NCBI RefSeq assembly: GCF_047246645.1
Contig: NZ_JBFOKR010000014.1
Coordinates: 97,922-161,921 of the forward strand
Origin: Ferdinandcohnia sp047246645
GTDB taxonomy: Bacteria > Bacillota > Bacilli > Bacillales > Bacillaceae_L
DNA length: 64,000 nucleotides
Direction: 5' to 3'
Shown: positions 1 to 9,516 of the stretch, piece by piece
Layout of the letters: every line of letters begins with the position of its first letter
Position numbering within the stretch: the first letter of the stretch is position 1
Notes under the pieces: model-generated
The model's database searches: none
The model's input: only the letters and a program-made list of their open reading frames with translations
What the model was told of the DNA's origin: nothing
Made by a program: the position numbers and the translations under genes

Positions 1-1070
1 GTACTTTTTTATCAGGTGGGGTAGATTCAAGTGCAATTACGGCCATCGCTGCAAAGCATTTTGAACAAGAAGGTAAGGGTTCATTACACACGTATTCCAT
101 AGATTACGAAGGAAATGACCAGCATTTTGAGGCAAATGAATTTCAACCAGATTCCGATGAAATGTATATTAAAAAAATGTCAGATATGTTTAATACGAAA
201 CATCATTACAGCATAATCACCCAACAAAAGTTGGTAGATGAATTACATGAAGCGGTTATTGTTCGTGACTTACCGGGTATGGCAGATGTTGATTCCTCTC
301 TATTATGGTTTTGTAAGGAAATTAAACAGGATTTTGTGGTAGGTTTGTCAGGGGAATGTGCTGACGAAATCTTTGGAGGATATCCGTGGTTTCACAGACC
401 TGATGACCTGGCATCAGAGGGCTTCCCTTGGATGAGGTCGACTTCTGAGCGTAACGGTTTATTACAGAGTCACTGGAGAGAGAAACTTAAGCTTGGAGAA
501 TATGTTCGGTATCGTTTTGAAGAGACAGTAAAAGAAACACCAAGCTTAGAGGGAGAGAGTCCAGTTGATGCAAGACGGAGAGAATTATTCTATCTAAATA
601 TGATTTGGTTCATGACAACCTTACTAGAGCGCAAGGACCGTATGAGTATGGGTGCTAGTCTTGAAGTACGTGTACCATTTGCTGATCATCGACTCGTGGA
701 ATATGTATGGAACATTCCATGGGAAATGAAAATGTATGGAAATCGTGAGAAAGGGCTTTTACGCCGCTCTCTGGAGGGGATATTGCCTGATGAGGTTCTG
801 TACCGTAAGAAAAGTCCTTATCCAAAGACTCACAACCCTGTCTATGCACAAGCAGTGAAAGGGTGGCTAAACGAAATACTAGAAGATAAGAGCTCGGCGT
901 TGTATGAATTCTTTGAATTACAAAAACTCAAGGAAGTCGTAGATTCAGAGGGGAGCTCGTTTAAACTTCCTTGGTTTGGTCAGCTGATGACTGGTCCTCA
1001 GCTACTTGCCTATCTAGCACAGGTTCATGTTTGGTTTAAAGAGTATAATGTGAATATTAAAGAATCTTAA
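1..1070 (+). CDS. asnO: Asparagine synthetase, glutamine-hydrolysing (3' part)
   Basis: Converts aspartate, glutamine and ATP to asparagine in the cytoplasm. The frame is open from base 3, so the gene begins before the window and only about 355 of the usual 610-640 residues are visible. The first visible codons read TFLSGGVDSSAIT, the PP-loop ATP pyrophosphatase motif of the synthetase domain. GECADEIFGGY and DRMSMGASLEVRVPF follow, both typical of the AsnB family. The N-terminal glutaminase domain (Cys2) lies outside. I chose asnO over asnB because a yisQ-like MATE gene follows, as on the B. subtilis map; that choice is inference. A terminator follows directly. Confidence 0.9.
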   Translation, partial: TFLSGGVDSSAITAIAAKHFEQEGKGSLHTYSIDYEGNDQHFEANEFQPDSDEMYIKKMSDMFNTKHHYSIITQQKLVDELHEAVIVRDLPGMADVDSSLLWFCKEIKQDFVVGLSGECADEIFGGYPWFHRPDDLASEGFPWMRSTSERNGLLQSHWREKLKLGEYVRYRFEETVKETPSLEGESPVDARRRELFYLNMIWFMTTLLERKDRMSMGASLEVRVPFADHRLVEYVWNIPWEMKMYGNREKGLLRRSLEGILPDEVLYRKKSPYPKTHNPVYAQAVKGWLNEILEDKSSALYEFFELQKLKEVVDSEGSSFKLPWFGQLMTGPQLLAYLAQVHVWFKEYNVNIKES

Positions 1071-1080
1071 GTTACGAGAA

Positions 1081-1111
1081 ACAGCCTACTAGTGTTTGTA
1101 GGCTGTTTTTT
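1081..1111 (+). terminator. Intrinsic terminator of the asparagine synthetase gene
   Basis: A perfect 9-bp stem (1081-1089 with 1098-1106) is followed by a run of T, ten bases after the stop codon. Confidence 0.9.
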
Positions 1112-1204
1112 GGTTGGTGTATATTGAAAGGCTAAAACACAAGGCGTGTTCAGAAATTGTGGAATATATGTTTTGTAGTTTTAAACTTCTTTATCGCGAT
1201 GTTT

Positions 1205-1323
1205 GCTAAGAATCGTATTTTTTGATTAAAAATCGTATTTCCGATTTAAAAATCATAAATTCTCGCTAAAAATCGTAAATCCCAATTAAAAATCGTATTT
1301 CGAATTTAAAATGCATAAAGCTC
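1205..1323. repeat. Degenerate 19-22 bp tandem repeat
   Basis: Six head-to-tail units start at 1205, 1224, 1243, 1265, 1284 and 1303. Each is built on AAAAATCGTATTT with a short variable joint. The 620-base gap between the asparagine synthetase and the MATE gene holds this array and one terminator. I see no gene in it. Confidence 0.75.
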
Positions 1324-1573
1324 ATTTAAGCTCAGAATCATTAACTACTTACAGCAATTTAACAATCTATTCTAATCAAATTCGGTATCTTAAAGGACTT
1401 TTAATCTATTTTAAAGCCTTCTTTCCCTAAAAGAGTGCCAAAATCAGCACGTTTTTAAATGAAAGACAGATTTGAGACCAGGAAAGTAGAAAAATATATC
1501 AAATGGCACAACTTTTTCATAGTAAGATGGAGGATTTTCCAAACTTTACATAGAATAGCAAACCTTTAGTCAA

Positions 1574-1617
1574 TAAAAAAGCACTAGCATTACGACTTTC
1601 AATCGTAACGCTAGCAC
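1574..1617 (-). terminator. Intrinsic terminator of the MATE gene
   Basis: Arms 1580-1594 and 1603-1617 pair over 15 bp if G-U pairs are allowed in minus-strand RNA, followed on that strand by six U. It lies about 75 bases beyond the MATE stop. Confidence 0.85.
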
Positions 1618-1691
1618 TATCTATTATTATTGATAGGAAACACACCATGCTAAATGCAAAGGCATACCGATGATTTGCACCAGGGCATTTC

Positions 1692-3059
1692 TTATATAAC
1701 TGCCGCCTTTTTTTCATCTGTAGCAAAGGATTTATTTTGCCAAGCACGTGAACGCCAGCGCCATAGCATTACAACTCCACGGAGCCACTCATCAACGATA
1801 AAGGATATCCAGACCCCGACAAGGCCTAATTCATAATGAATGCCAAGTACATAGGCGATTGGTACGGCAACACCCCACATTGATAGAATTCCAATGTATA
1901 CCGGTAGTTTCACATCACCTGCCGCACGAAGAGCATTAATCAGAACAAGATTAAAAGCGCGGCCAGGTTCAAGAATAATAGTAAGTAAGATTAGCACTCC
2001 ACCAGTTTTGATGATATCAGGATTATCTGTGAAGATTGACAGCAGTGGAGCACTGAATATGGAAAAGACAACTGCCATGACACCGGAAATCGCTATTCCT
2101 AAATATAAACTTTTTAAGGCACGTTTGTATGCATTTTCATATTGCCTGGCACCAATCATCTGACCAATCAAAATTTGAGTTCCTTGACTTATTGCTGCAC
2201 TAAACAAAAGAATGAGCCACATTAGGTTTTGAGTATACACCTTTGTAGTAAGTGCTTGAGTACCCATAATCGTAATAAAATACGTGATTAACATTTGAGA
2301 CCCATTATAAGAAAGCTGTTCCCCGGCAGAAGGTATACCAATTTTAAGTAAATTTTTCAAATGTATAACAGGGATTGAAAGAATTTCTTTAAACGGAAGG
2401 CCATGTTCAATGCGCTTAACCAATAAGATAATGATGGCAACTAATCCGATTATCCTACTTGCGGTAGTAGAGATAGCTACTCCTTCCACACCCAATACCG
2501 GAATCCCAAAAGGACCGAAGATAAATAGATAGTTTCCTATTATATTTAAGATATTCATTCCTACCGTTACATACATTGTATCTCTAGTATAGCCGTAACT
2601 TCGAAGTATAGCTCCAATTGTCATAATTACCGCTTGAGGAAAAGAAAATAGCCCTACAATTGCTAGATAACTATGTGACTCTGCAAATAACTCACTCGGT
2701 ATATCCATTAAGTGTAATAATTGTTTACTAAAGATGAAGATTACAACACTTAAAATAATCCCAAAAAGAAGGTTAGCATAGATAGAAACTACTGCAACCT
2801 CGGAAGCACTCCGATTGTCATTTGCTCCGAAGTGCTGGGCTACTAAGACAGCAGTTCCAGTAGCAACAAATCCAAACATGACAATAATTAATGAGAGTAT
2901 CTGGTTTGAAACTCCAACCGCCGCTACTGAATTATCAGAGTACATACTTAACATTAATGTATCAGCATTTCCCATTAATATATGTAACAATGATTCAATA
3001 AAGATTGGCCATGTTAGCGCAAAAAGTGTTAGCCTTTTTGTATTTATTTTTTCATTCAT
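1692..3059 (-). CDS. yisQ: MATE family multidrug efflux transporter
   Basis: A 455-residue polytopic inner-membrane protein of the MATE family, which exports drugs or metabolites in exchange for Na+ or H+. About twelve hydrophobic segments are visible, and the N-terminal half carries ALTWPIFIESLLH and GNADTLMLS, typical of Bacillus MATE proteins. The frame stays open 20 codons further upstream to a TTG at 3119, but that has no ribosome site. The ATG at 3057-3059 follows AGAGG and gives the usual N-terminus MNEKINTKRL. Its position next to the asparagine synthetase matches yisQ of B. subtilis. The substrate is unknown. Confidence 0.88.
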   Translation of the reverse strand: MNEKINTKRLTLFALTWPIFIESLLHILMGNADTLMLSMYSDNSVAAVGVSNQILSLIIVMFGFVATGTAVLVAQHFGANDNRSASEVAVVSIYANLLFGIILSVVIFIFSKQLLHLMDIPSELFAESHSYLAIVGLFSFPQAVIMTIGAILRSYGYTRDTMYVTVGMNILNIIGNYLFIFGPFGIPVLGVEGVAISTTASRIIGLVAIIILLVKRIEHGLPFKEILSIPVIHLKNLLKIGIPSAGEQLSYNGSQMLITYFITIMGTQALTTKVYTQNLMWLILLFSAAISQGTQILIGQMIGARQYENAYKRALKSLYLGIAISGVMAVVFSIFSAPLLSIFTDNPDIIKTGGVLILLTIILEPGRAFNLVLINALRAAGDVKLPVYIGILSMWGVAVPIAYVLGIHYELGLVGVWISFIVDEWLRGVVMLWRWRSRAWQNKSFATDEKKAAVI

Positions 3060-3343
3060 TCTTCTTTTCAACCTCTCTGGCCATTTCAGTATAGAAAGCA
3101 TTTTCAGTTTATCACGCAAGTTAAACTTTAAGAACCGAATATTTAGAATTACTAAAGAAATTACAGTCTAAAATATACTTTGTTAAGGCTAAGATAAATC
3201 TACTTTTTGGGGGGAAATGCCTTTATCTGATGTGTAGGATAATTTATGAACAATAGCCGAAAATCCACTGTTATATTTGACTTTTTAAGAAAGAAAGGGT
3301 TACCTTAAATAAGGATAATTACATAGAAGGTAGGAGTTTGGAG

Positions 3344-4753
3344 ATGCAAAAGCAAGTGATAGGTTTAATGCTTCTTACATTACTACTCTTTTCTGCTTTT
3401 CCGGTTCATGCGGATCAGGTAGAAGAGAGAAGTTTTGAAGAGGAATCGATATATTTTATTATGGTTGACCGCTTTAACAATGGTGATACATCCAATGATG
3501 CTGATGTAGATCATACAAATCCGGTCGCATATCAAGGTGGAGACCTGAAGGGTATTACTGATAAACTCGACTATATTAAAGAAATGGGCTTTACATCTAT
3601 ACTATTAACTCCGATATTTAATAACGGAGCTGATGGATATAACGGATATAATATTGAAAATTATACCGAGTTAGAAGAACATTTTGGAACAATTGAGGAT
3701 TTAAAAGAGCTTACAACACAGGCACATAAAAAGAATATGAAGGTTATTCTTGATCTGGGATTACGTTCAGTTAATGGAACTCCTCTTAATCAAGGAGAAA
3801 TGCTCGAAGTTGCACAGAAATGGATTCAGGAAGCAGATATTGATGGATATAAACTTGATATTACTGATGGCATGGAAGAAGGGGTCATAGCAAAACTTTC
3901 AGAATCAGTAAAAACAGTTAAAGAGAACTTTATAGTAATTGGACAACAAGCGGGCAAGGTAGAGACTCATTTATCTCAGTTTAAAGACGCAGGCGTTGAT
4001 TTGTTCTTTAATAACTTACTGTACCAAGGTGTTACAAGCTTTAGTATTCCGAATCAAGGCTTTGAGAATCTGGAGGCCAATTGGGACCAATTGAGCCAAG
4101 ATTACAAGAACCCAAATAGGTTGTTAACTTTTATGGATAATCAAGATACCATGCGATTTACCTATTTATCGACAGAAGAAAACGAACATCCGGCCCCACG
4201 AATTAAACTTGGCTTAACTTATATGTACACAGCACCGGGGATACCAATTGTATATTATGGTACAGAAATTGCGCTAAATGGAGCAGAACCACCTGCAAAT
4301 AGCGGATTAATGGATTTCCGGACTGACCAGGAGCTTGTTGAGTATATTACGTTATTATCAAAAGTAAGAACATCGATACCGGCACTAACTAAGGGAACGT
4401 TCGAAGTTATTGCAAACGAAGGTGGCATGTTACTCTTCAAACGTGAGTATGAGGGTGAGACGGCTTACGTTGCAATTAATAATACATTAAAAGCTCAGAA
4501 GTTTACATTCTCAAGCGAACAAATAGGTAAAGATAAAGAACTAAAAGGTCTTCTAACGGAAGATCTTGTAAGACCTGTTGATGACGAATTTAATGTTGTA
4601 GTTGAACGAGATGCAGCAGAAGTGTACCTGGTTCAAAACAGCACCAAAATCAATTACTCATTATTTCTAGCAGTATTCATTGTGCCGCTACTCATGATAG
4701 GATTCATCTACCTAAACAAAAAAAGACACGGTAACAACCCAAAACCAGAATAA
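3344..4753 (+). CDS. Membrane-anchored alpha-amylase-family (GH13) protein with altered catalytic motifs
   Basis: 469 residues: a signal peptide (1-23), a GH13 barrel and a C-terminal transmembrane helix (about 445-462) followed by a basic tail, so the barrel should face outward, tethered to the membrane. The barrel is recognisable from IYFIMVDRFNNGD, GGDLKGITDKLDYIKEMG and GIPIVYYGTEI. The nucleophile Asp172 and third acid Asp268 remain. The general acid/base Glu is replaced by Gln201 (VIGQQ where the family has IGEVW), DNHD reads DNQD, the Arg before the nucleophile is Lys170, and the region I Asn-His pair is lost. It may be a catalytically dead binding protein. ATG at 3344 is chosen because AGGAG at 3332-3336 is 7 bases away; the upstream TTG at 3338 is too close to it. 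Confidence 0.85.
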   Translation: MQKQVIGLMLLTLLLFSAFPVHADQVEERSFEEESIYFIMVDRFNNGDTSNDADVDHTNPVAYQGGDLKGITDKLDYIKEMGFTSILLTPIFNNGADGYNGYNIENYTELEEHFGTIEDLKELTTQAHKKNMKVILDLGLRSVNGTPLNQGEMLEVAQKWIQEADIDGYKLDITDGMEEGVIAKLSESVKTVKENFIVIGQQAGKVETHLSQFKDAGVDLFFNNLLYQGVTSFSIPNQGFENLEANWDQLSQDYKNPNRLLTFMDNQDTMRFTYLSTEENEHPAPRIKLGLTYMYTAPGIPIVYYGTEIALNGAEPPANSGLMDFRTDQELVEYITLLSKVRTSIPALTKGTFEVIANEGGMLLFKREYEGETAYVAINNTLKAQKFTFSSEQIGKDKELKGLLTEDLVRPVDDEFNVVVERDAAEVYLVQNSTKINYSLFLAVFIVPLLMIGFIYLNKKRHGNNPKPE

Positions 4754-4765
4754 GCGCATAACGCA

Positions 4766-4796
4766 AGCACCACCCAGAGGGTGGTGCTACTTTATT
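4766..4796 (+). terminator. Hairpin after the amylase-family gene
   Basis: A perfect 10-bp stem (4766-4775 with 4779-4788) with a 3-base loop, followed by ACTTTATT. The tail is only moderately T-rich. Confidence 0.65.
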
Positions 4797-4811
4797 GTGT
4801 TTTTGCGGTGA

Positions 4812-4922
4812 CAGGCACCGCAAAAACACAAATGTCCACCTGTGGTGTCAGGCACCGCAAAAACACAAATGTCCACCTGTGGTGTCAGGCACCACGAAAA
4901 GACAAGTGTCCTCTCCAGGCGG
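4812..4922. repeat. 37-bp tandem repeat, three units
   Basis: Units begin at 4812, 4849 and 4886 with CAGGCACCGC or CAGGCACCAC. The first two are almost identical, the third is diverged. GGTGTCAGGCACC within each unit can form a small hairpin. The array fills the convergent gap between the amylase-family gene and the SDR gene. Confidence 0.85.
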
Positions 4923-4928
4923 ACACTT
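4898..4928 (-). terminator. Probable terminator of the SDR gene
   Basis: On the minus strand AAGTGTCC (4921-4928) pairs with GGACACTT (4904-4911), followed by GTCTTTTC. It starts four bases past the SDR stop and overlaps the last repeat unit. Confidence 0.6.
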
Positions 4929-4931
4929 TAC

Positions 4932-5807
4932 CTACCCGTTTACGATTTCGCCGCCGTTTATGTGGAGGATTTGGCCTGTCATGTAAGATGAGTCGTCGCT
5001 TGCTAGGAAGACGTAGGATGGTGCTACTTCTTCAGGTTGGCCTGGGCGTTTCATTGGTGTTGTTGCACCGAATTTGGCAACTTGGTCACTAGTAAAGGTT
5101 GATGGGATAAGTGGTGTCCAGATTGGACCTGGTGCAACACCATTTACGCGAATCCCTTTACCTACTAATTGTGCTGACAGTGAACGTGTAAAGGACACCA
5201 CTGCGCCTTTTGTTGAAGAGTAATCAAGTAGCTGTTTATTCCCTTTATAAGCAGTAACTGAAGCTGTATTGATAATTGCACTTCCTTGTTTAAGATATGG
5301 TAATGCTGCCTTTGTTAAATAAAAATAGGAGAAGATATTCGTCCGGAAAGTACGTTCCAGTTGCTCAGAACTAATATCCTCCAAACTCTTCTGAGGGTGC
5401 TGTTCGGCAGCATTATTAACTAGAATATCAAGTTTTCCAAACGTATCAATTGTCTTCTGAATGATCTGCTTACAAAACTCTTCATCACCAATATCTCCGG
5501 CTAATAATAGGCAGTTTTGTCCTTCTTCTTCGATTTGTCGCTTTGTTTCCTTTGCATCTTCATGTTCGTTTAAATAGACTATGACAACATTTGCGCCTTC
5601 CTTTGCAAAATAGATCCCAGCTGCTTTTCCAATCCCACTGTCACCACCAGTAATAATGGCTACTTTATCTTTAAGTTTATTGCTACCACTATATGTTCTA
5701 TCTTCTGAAATCGGTTTTGGATGCATCTCCGATTCTAGTCCTGGTTGTTGGTCTTGATGCTGGGGTGGAAGAACATTCTTTTGATTTGATTGTTGGTTAT
5801 TACTCAT
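4932..5807 (-). CDS. SDR family oxidoreductase
   Basis: 291 residues, a short-chain dehydrogenase with a Gln-rich N-terminal extension of about 45 residues, as in the stress-related Bacillus YhxC/YdaD (GSP39) group. Visible motifs are the nucleotide-binding TGGDSGIG, NNAAEQ, the catalytic Ser-Tyr-Lys (NTASVTAY then YSSTK) and the PGPIWTPL loop. It probably uses NAD(P)H in the cytoplasm; the substrate is unknown. AGGAGG lies 7 bases before the ATG. It is convergent with the amylase-family gene. Confidence 0.9.
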   Translation of the reverse strand: MSNNQQSNQKNVLPPQHQDQQPGLESEMHPKPISEDRTYSGSNKLKDKVAIITGGDSGIGKAAGIYFAKEGANVVIVYLNEHEDAKETKRQIEEEGQNCLLLAGDIGDEEFCKQIIQKTIDTFGKLDILVNNAAEQHPQKSLEDISSEQLERTFRTNIFSYFYLTKAALPYLKQGSAIINTASVTAYKGNKQLLDYSSTKGAVVSFTRSLSAQLVGKGIRVNGVAPGPIWTPLIPSTFTSDQVAKFGATTPMKRPGQPEEVAPSYVFLASDDSSYMTGQILHINGGEIVNG

Positions 5808-6002
5808 TTCATCTTCCTCCTAAACGATAATATTAAAGCCCATATTAATTAATTTCTAATAAAACCAATAGGAATATACATGAGCAACTGAAAAGTAGAT
5901 TAATTTTCCTAATTAGAACCCCAGAAAAATTTTTCAAAGGATTTAGAAGGTTCATACAGAATATAAATAAATAGGTAGTATTACATAAAAGGGGTTGTTT
6001 GA

Positions 6003-7823
6003 ATGACAGAAAAAACGCAAAGGACAGTAAAGAAATACACTATTGAGCAATTTATCAATACAGAGTCTATTATGTATAATTCAATATCATATAACGCTGA
6101 AAGGATCTTATATTCTAGCAATAAAACAGGAATTTTTAACGCATTTTCAATCGGAATAAATGATGGTTCCTCCGTTCAATTAACAAATTCTACTGATGAT
6201 GCTATATATGCAGTTTCGTATTTTCCAAATGATCAGCGGATCCTTTATTTAAGTGACAAGGGTGGAAATGAAATCCTCCATATTTTTGTACGTGAAGAAG
6301 ACGGCAGTGTTCGGGATGTAACCCCAGGTGAGCAGGAACGTGCACTTTTTTATGGATGGAGCAAAGACGAAAAGAGCTTTTATTACGGTTCAAATAAGCG
6401 AAATCCCAGTTACATGGACGTCTATGAAATGTCAATTGAAGACTACAGTTCAACACTGCTTTTCCAAAATGATGAAGGCTATGAATTTTCGGCAATATCA
6501 CCAGATAAAAACCTAATAGCGTTACGTAAAATAAGTAACTCTAATAAATCTGACATGTTTCTTTATAACGTCTCAACAAAGACCGTGACTGACATTGTAA
6601 AAGTGGAGGGAGATGTTCAATACATTCCACAAATGTTCAATGCAGACTGCACAGAGTTATATTATGTAACTGATGAAGACACCGAATTTTTACACTTGAA
6701 AAAATATAACTTGGTAAGCGGACACCATGAAGTAGTAGCAAAAGATAATTGGGATATTGAATTTGCAACTTTTTCACCTCGCTATTCCTATCTAGTTTAT
6801 CGAACTAATAAGGATGCAAGTAGTGAAATGAAGGTCATTAACCAAGACACAAACACGCCTGTTGTTCTTCAAGGTATCCCAGAGGGACAAATAACATCCT
6901 TAAAAATATCAAAAAACGAAGATTTTATCAGTTTAATGATTAGCAGCTCACATTCTCCGGACAATTTATATGTCTATAGTCTAAAAACTGATAGTTTGAC
7001 GAGACTTACAGATACTCTTAACCCTGAAATAATTCCAGAGGACTTGGTAAAAGCGGAAGTGATTAGATACCCTTCATTTGATGGTTTAGAAATTCCAGCT
7101 ATATACTACAGACCTCATGTAGCAGAAGGAGAAAAAGTACCTGCACTTGTATTTGTACATGGCGGCCCAGGTGGACAATCAACAACGAATTATAATCCTA
7201 TGTTTCAATACATCGTTAATCATGGATATGCTGTTATCGCGGTAAACAATCGGGGAAGTTCTGGCTATGGTAAGACCTTCTTTAAAGCTGCAGATTTAAA
7301 ACACGGGGAAGTTGACTTGGCAGATTGTGTTGCAGCTAAGACTTTTTTAAACAACCAAGATTATATTGATTCAGAAAGAATCGGAATTATCGGTGGAAGT
7401 TATGGAGGATATATGGTACTAGCTGCCTTAGCATTTAGGCCGGATGAATTTAAGGTAGGGGTAGACATTTTTGGGGTCTCTAACTGGGAACGTACCTTAA
7501 AAAGCATACCTGCATGGTGGGAATCAATGCGAGATGCATTGTATAAGAAACTAGGAAATCCTTATACCCAAACGGATTATATTCGCAGTATTTCGCCACT
7601 GTTCCATGCAGATAAAATCAATAAACCTCTTATCGTCTTACAAGGTTCAAATGATCCACGTGTTTTACAGGTGGAATCAGATGAAATCGTGGAAGCCTTA
7701 CGGAAAAACAATGTCCCTGTCGAATATGTGGTATTCCCAGATGAAGGGCATGGCTTTACGAAAAAGGAAAACCGGATAACAGGCTATCAACAAATTGTTG
7801 AGTTTTTAAATCAATACTTGTAA
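6003..7823 (+). CDS. S9 family peptidase (prolyl oligopeptidase / acylaminoacyl-peptidase type)
   Basis: 606 residues without a signal peptide, so probably cytoplasmic. Residues 1-350 look like a beta-propeller with WD40-like repeats (SPDKNLIAL, DQRILYLSDKGG). Residues 360-606 are an alpha/beta-hydrolase domain. The catalytic triad can be read directly: Ser466 in GGSYGGY, Asp551 in GSNDPRV and His583 in EGHGF, with the oxyanion HGGPGGQ upstream. Such enzymes cleave short peptides or remove acylated N-terminal residues. AAGGGG precedes the ATG. The GNAT gene starts 12 bases downstream and probably shares the transcript. Confidence 0.92.
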   Translation: MTEKTQRTVKKYTIEQFINTESIMYNSISYNAERILYSSNKTGIFNAFSIGINDGSSVQLTNSTDDAIYAVSYFPNDQRILYLSDKGGNEILHIFVREEDGSVRDVTPGEQERALFYGWSKDEKSFYYGSNKRNPSYMDVYEMSIEDYSSTLLFQNDEGYEFSAISPDKNLIALRKISNSNKSDMFLYNVSTKTVTDIVKVEGDVQYIPQMFNADCTELYYVTDEDTEFLHLKKYNLVSGHHEVVAKDNWDIEFATFSPRYSYLVYRTNKDASSEMKVINQDTNTPVVLQGIPEGQITSLKISKNEDFISLMISSSHSPDNLYVYSLKTDSLTRLTDTLNPEIIPEDLVKAEVIRYPSFDGLEIPAIYYRPHVAEGEKVPALVFVHGGPGGQSTTNYNPMFQYIVNHGYAVIAVNNRGSSGYGKTFFKAADLKHGEVDLADCVAAKTFLNNQDYIDSERIGIIGGSYGGYMVLAALAFRPDEFKVGVDIFGVSNWERTLKSIPAWWESMRDALYKKLGNPYTQTDYIRSISPLFHADKINKPLIVLQGSNDPRVLQVESDEIVEALRKNNVPVEYVVFPDEGHGFTKKENRITGYQQIVEFLNQYL

Positions 7824-7835
7824 GCGGAGGTAGCG

Positions 7836-8345
7836 ATGGAAGTAACAATAAGACTAGCAGAAATACAAGATGCAGAACAAATTATTGCACATACGAAAAC
7901 CGTGTTATCTGAGTCTACATTTATGTTAACGGCACTAGAAGAGTTTAATGTAACGGTAGAACAAGAGGAAAAATTTATTGAGAGCCATCAAAAACCCGGC
8001 AGTCTAATAATTGTTGCTGAAGTAAACGGAGTCATCGTCGGGTGTGCTAATTTTCAAACCTCGAAAAAAGTCAGACTTTCTCATTTGGGCTATTTTGGAA
8101 TTAGCATACAAGAAGCCTATTGTAATAAGGGAATTGGTCGGAAATTACTTGAATATTTACTTGAATGGGCAAAAGCAGAACCTGGGTTAGAAAAAGTATG
8201 CCTTGAAGTCTTTTCACATAATGAACGAGCGATTCATCTCTATAAAAAACTCGGATTCCAAGAGGAAGGCCGAAAAGTAAACTTTGTGAAATTTAGTGAT
8301 GAACATTATGAGGACGAGATTTTAATGTATCAATATGTAAAATGA
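7836..8345 (+). CDS. GNAT family N-acetyltransferase
   Basis: 169 residues, one complete GNAT domain. The acetyl-CoA-binding segment is NKGIGRKLLEYLLEWAK (about 103-119), followed by CLEVFSHNERAIHLYKKLGF, the usual beta5/alpha4 motif. It transfers an acetyl group from acetyl-CoA to an amine that the sequence does not reveal. GGAGG sits before the ATG, 12 bases after the peptidase stop, and ytoQ follows at once, suggesting a three-gene transcript. Confidence 0.9.
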   Translation: MEVTIRLAEIQDAEQIIAHTKTVLSESTFMLTALEEFNVTVEQEEKFIESHQKPGSLIIVAEVNGVIVGCANFQTSKKVRLSHLGYFGISIQEAYCNKGIGRKLLEYLLEWAKAEPGLEKVCLEVFSHNERAIHLYKKLGFQEEGRKVNFVKFSDEHYEDEILMYQYVK

Positions 8346-8360
8346 ATGGAGGCTTACGCT

Positions 8361-8801
8361 ATGAACATAACTGTATATTTAGCAGGACAAATTCATGATA
8401 ATTGGAGAGAGGATATAAAAGCAAAGGCAGAAGAAAAGGGGTTACCGTTAACCTTTGTGGGTCCACAAACAAACCATGATCGTTCAGATAATATCGGTGA
8501 GGAAATACTGGGTAAACAACCAGGCAATTATTATAAAGATGATGCAGCCTCTGACATTAATAATTTCCGTACTCAAGTGTTACTACAAAAAGCTGATGTA
8601 GTCATTGCTTTATTCGGTGAAAAATATAAACAATGGAACACAGCAATGGACGCGAGTGCTGCTATTACAATGAACAAACCAACCATTATAGTACGACCTG
8701 AGTCACTCATTCATCCACTTAAGGAACTTTCTAATAAAGCTAATGTTACCGTTGAAACGGTTGACCAAGCATTAGATGTACTAAGCTATATATTTGAATA
8801 A
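8361..8801 (+). CDS. ytoQ: YtoQ family protein
   Basis: 146 residues beginning MNITVYLAGQIHDNWRED, the signature start of the YtoQ family, which resembles nucleoside 2-deoxyribosyltransferases. DADVVIALFGEKYKQWN-like text (here KADVVIALFGEKY) and an Asp/Ser-containing NTAMDASAA are in keeping with that fold. The function is not established. An in-frame ATG at 8346 is rejected because it is itself part of the ribosome site ATGGAGG; ATG at 8361 has the right spacing. Last gene of the 6003-8801 group. Confidence 0.85.
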   Translation: MNITVYLAGQIHDNWREDIKAKAEEKGLPLTFVGPQTNHDRSDNIGEEILGKQPGNYYKDDAASDINNFRTQVLLQKADVVIALFGEKYKQWNTAMDASAAITMNKPTIIVRPESLIHPLKELSNKANVTVETVDQALDVLSYIFE

Positions 8802-8806
8802 AATAA

Positions 8807-8837
8807 AGCAGTGGGCTCTTGTCCCACTGCTTGTATA
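8807..8837. terminator. Bidirectional terminator between ytoQ and yitK
   Basis: Perfect 9-bp stem (8807-8815 with 8823-8831) in a 38-base convergent gap, T-rich on the plus side and A-rich before it. Confidence 0.8.
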
Positions 8838-8839
8838 TT

Positions 8840-9331
8840 TTAACGATAATTAATAAATTGAACATCAATTGGGAGGTCTGCCCCGCGGATAGCTGCAATG
8901 ATCTGTTGCAGATCATCTCTGTTTTTGCCGGTTACACGAACTTGATCATCCTGAACCTGGCTCTTCACTTTTAATCCACTGTTTTTAATAATCGTATTAA
9001 TTTTCTTTGCATTTTCCTTATCGATTCCCTGAATTAGCTTAGCACGTTGACGAACAGTTCCACCTGAAGCATTTTCAATTTTTCCATAATCGATATTTCT
9101 GGTCGCAACTCCACGCTTAATCATTTTACTAATCAAGACATCTTTTAATTGTTCAAGCTTGTATTCATCGTCTGAAATGAGCACAAGCTCTTCTTTATCA
9201 AGGGAAATATCGCTTTTGCTTCCTTTAAAATCATAACGTGTTTGTATTTCCTTTTTAGCAATGCTAATCGCATTTGTAACCTCTGGTAAATCAACTTTTG
9301 AAACAATATCAAATGAACTCTCTTTTGACAT
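8840..9331 (-). CDS. yitK: YajQ/YitK family nucleotide-binding protein
   Basis: 163 residues, full length for the YajQ family (two ferredoxin-like domains; members bind RNA, and some bind cyclic di-GMP). The start MSKESSFDIVSKVDLPEV and the segment TRYDFKGSKSDISL are family signatures. The frame continues 20 codons upstream, but GGAGG at the right distance fixes the ATG at 9329-9331. It is divergent from yitL, the same pair as in B. subtilis. Confidence 0.92.
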   Translation of the reverse strand: MSKESSFDIVSKVDLPEVTNAISIAKKEIQTRYDFKGSKSDISLDKEELVLISDDEYKLEQLKDVLISKMIKRGVATRNIDYGKIENASGGTVRQRAKLIQGIDKENAKKINTIIKNSGLKVKSQVQDDQVRVTGKNRDDLQQIIAAIRGADLPIDVQFINYR

Positions 9332-9516
9332 TGGGTACCTCCTAAAAAGTATATTTGACTTGATTATAGTAAATGTAAGCAAATTGAACAACTTTTTCCA
9401 CCTAATTTATGATGTAATATGCTATTTTGAGAAAATATATAGTAAATGTTAGTGATAAACGTCTATACTAAGTAAAGTAAGTTTTTTAGAGTACAGAAAA
9501 AGGAAGGTTTAATACA

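Noticed and set aside
4781..5092. Open frame of 103 codons on the plus strand
   Set aside because: It consists of the 37-bp tandem repeat followed by the antisense of the SDR gene; the product is low-complexity and Cys/Arg-rich without meaning.
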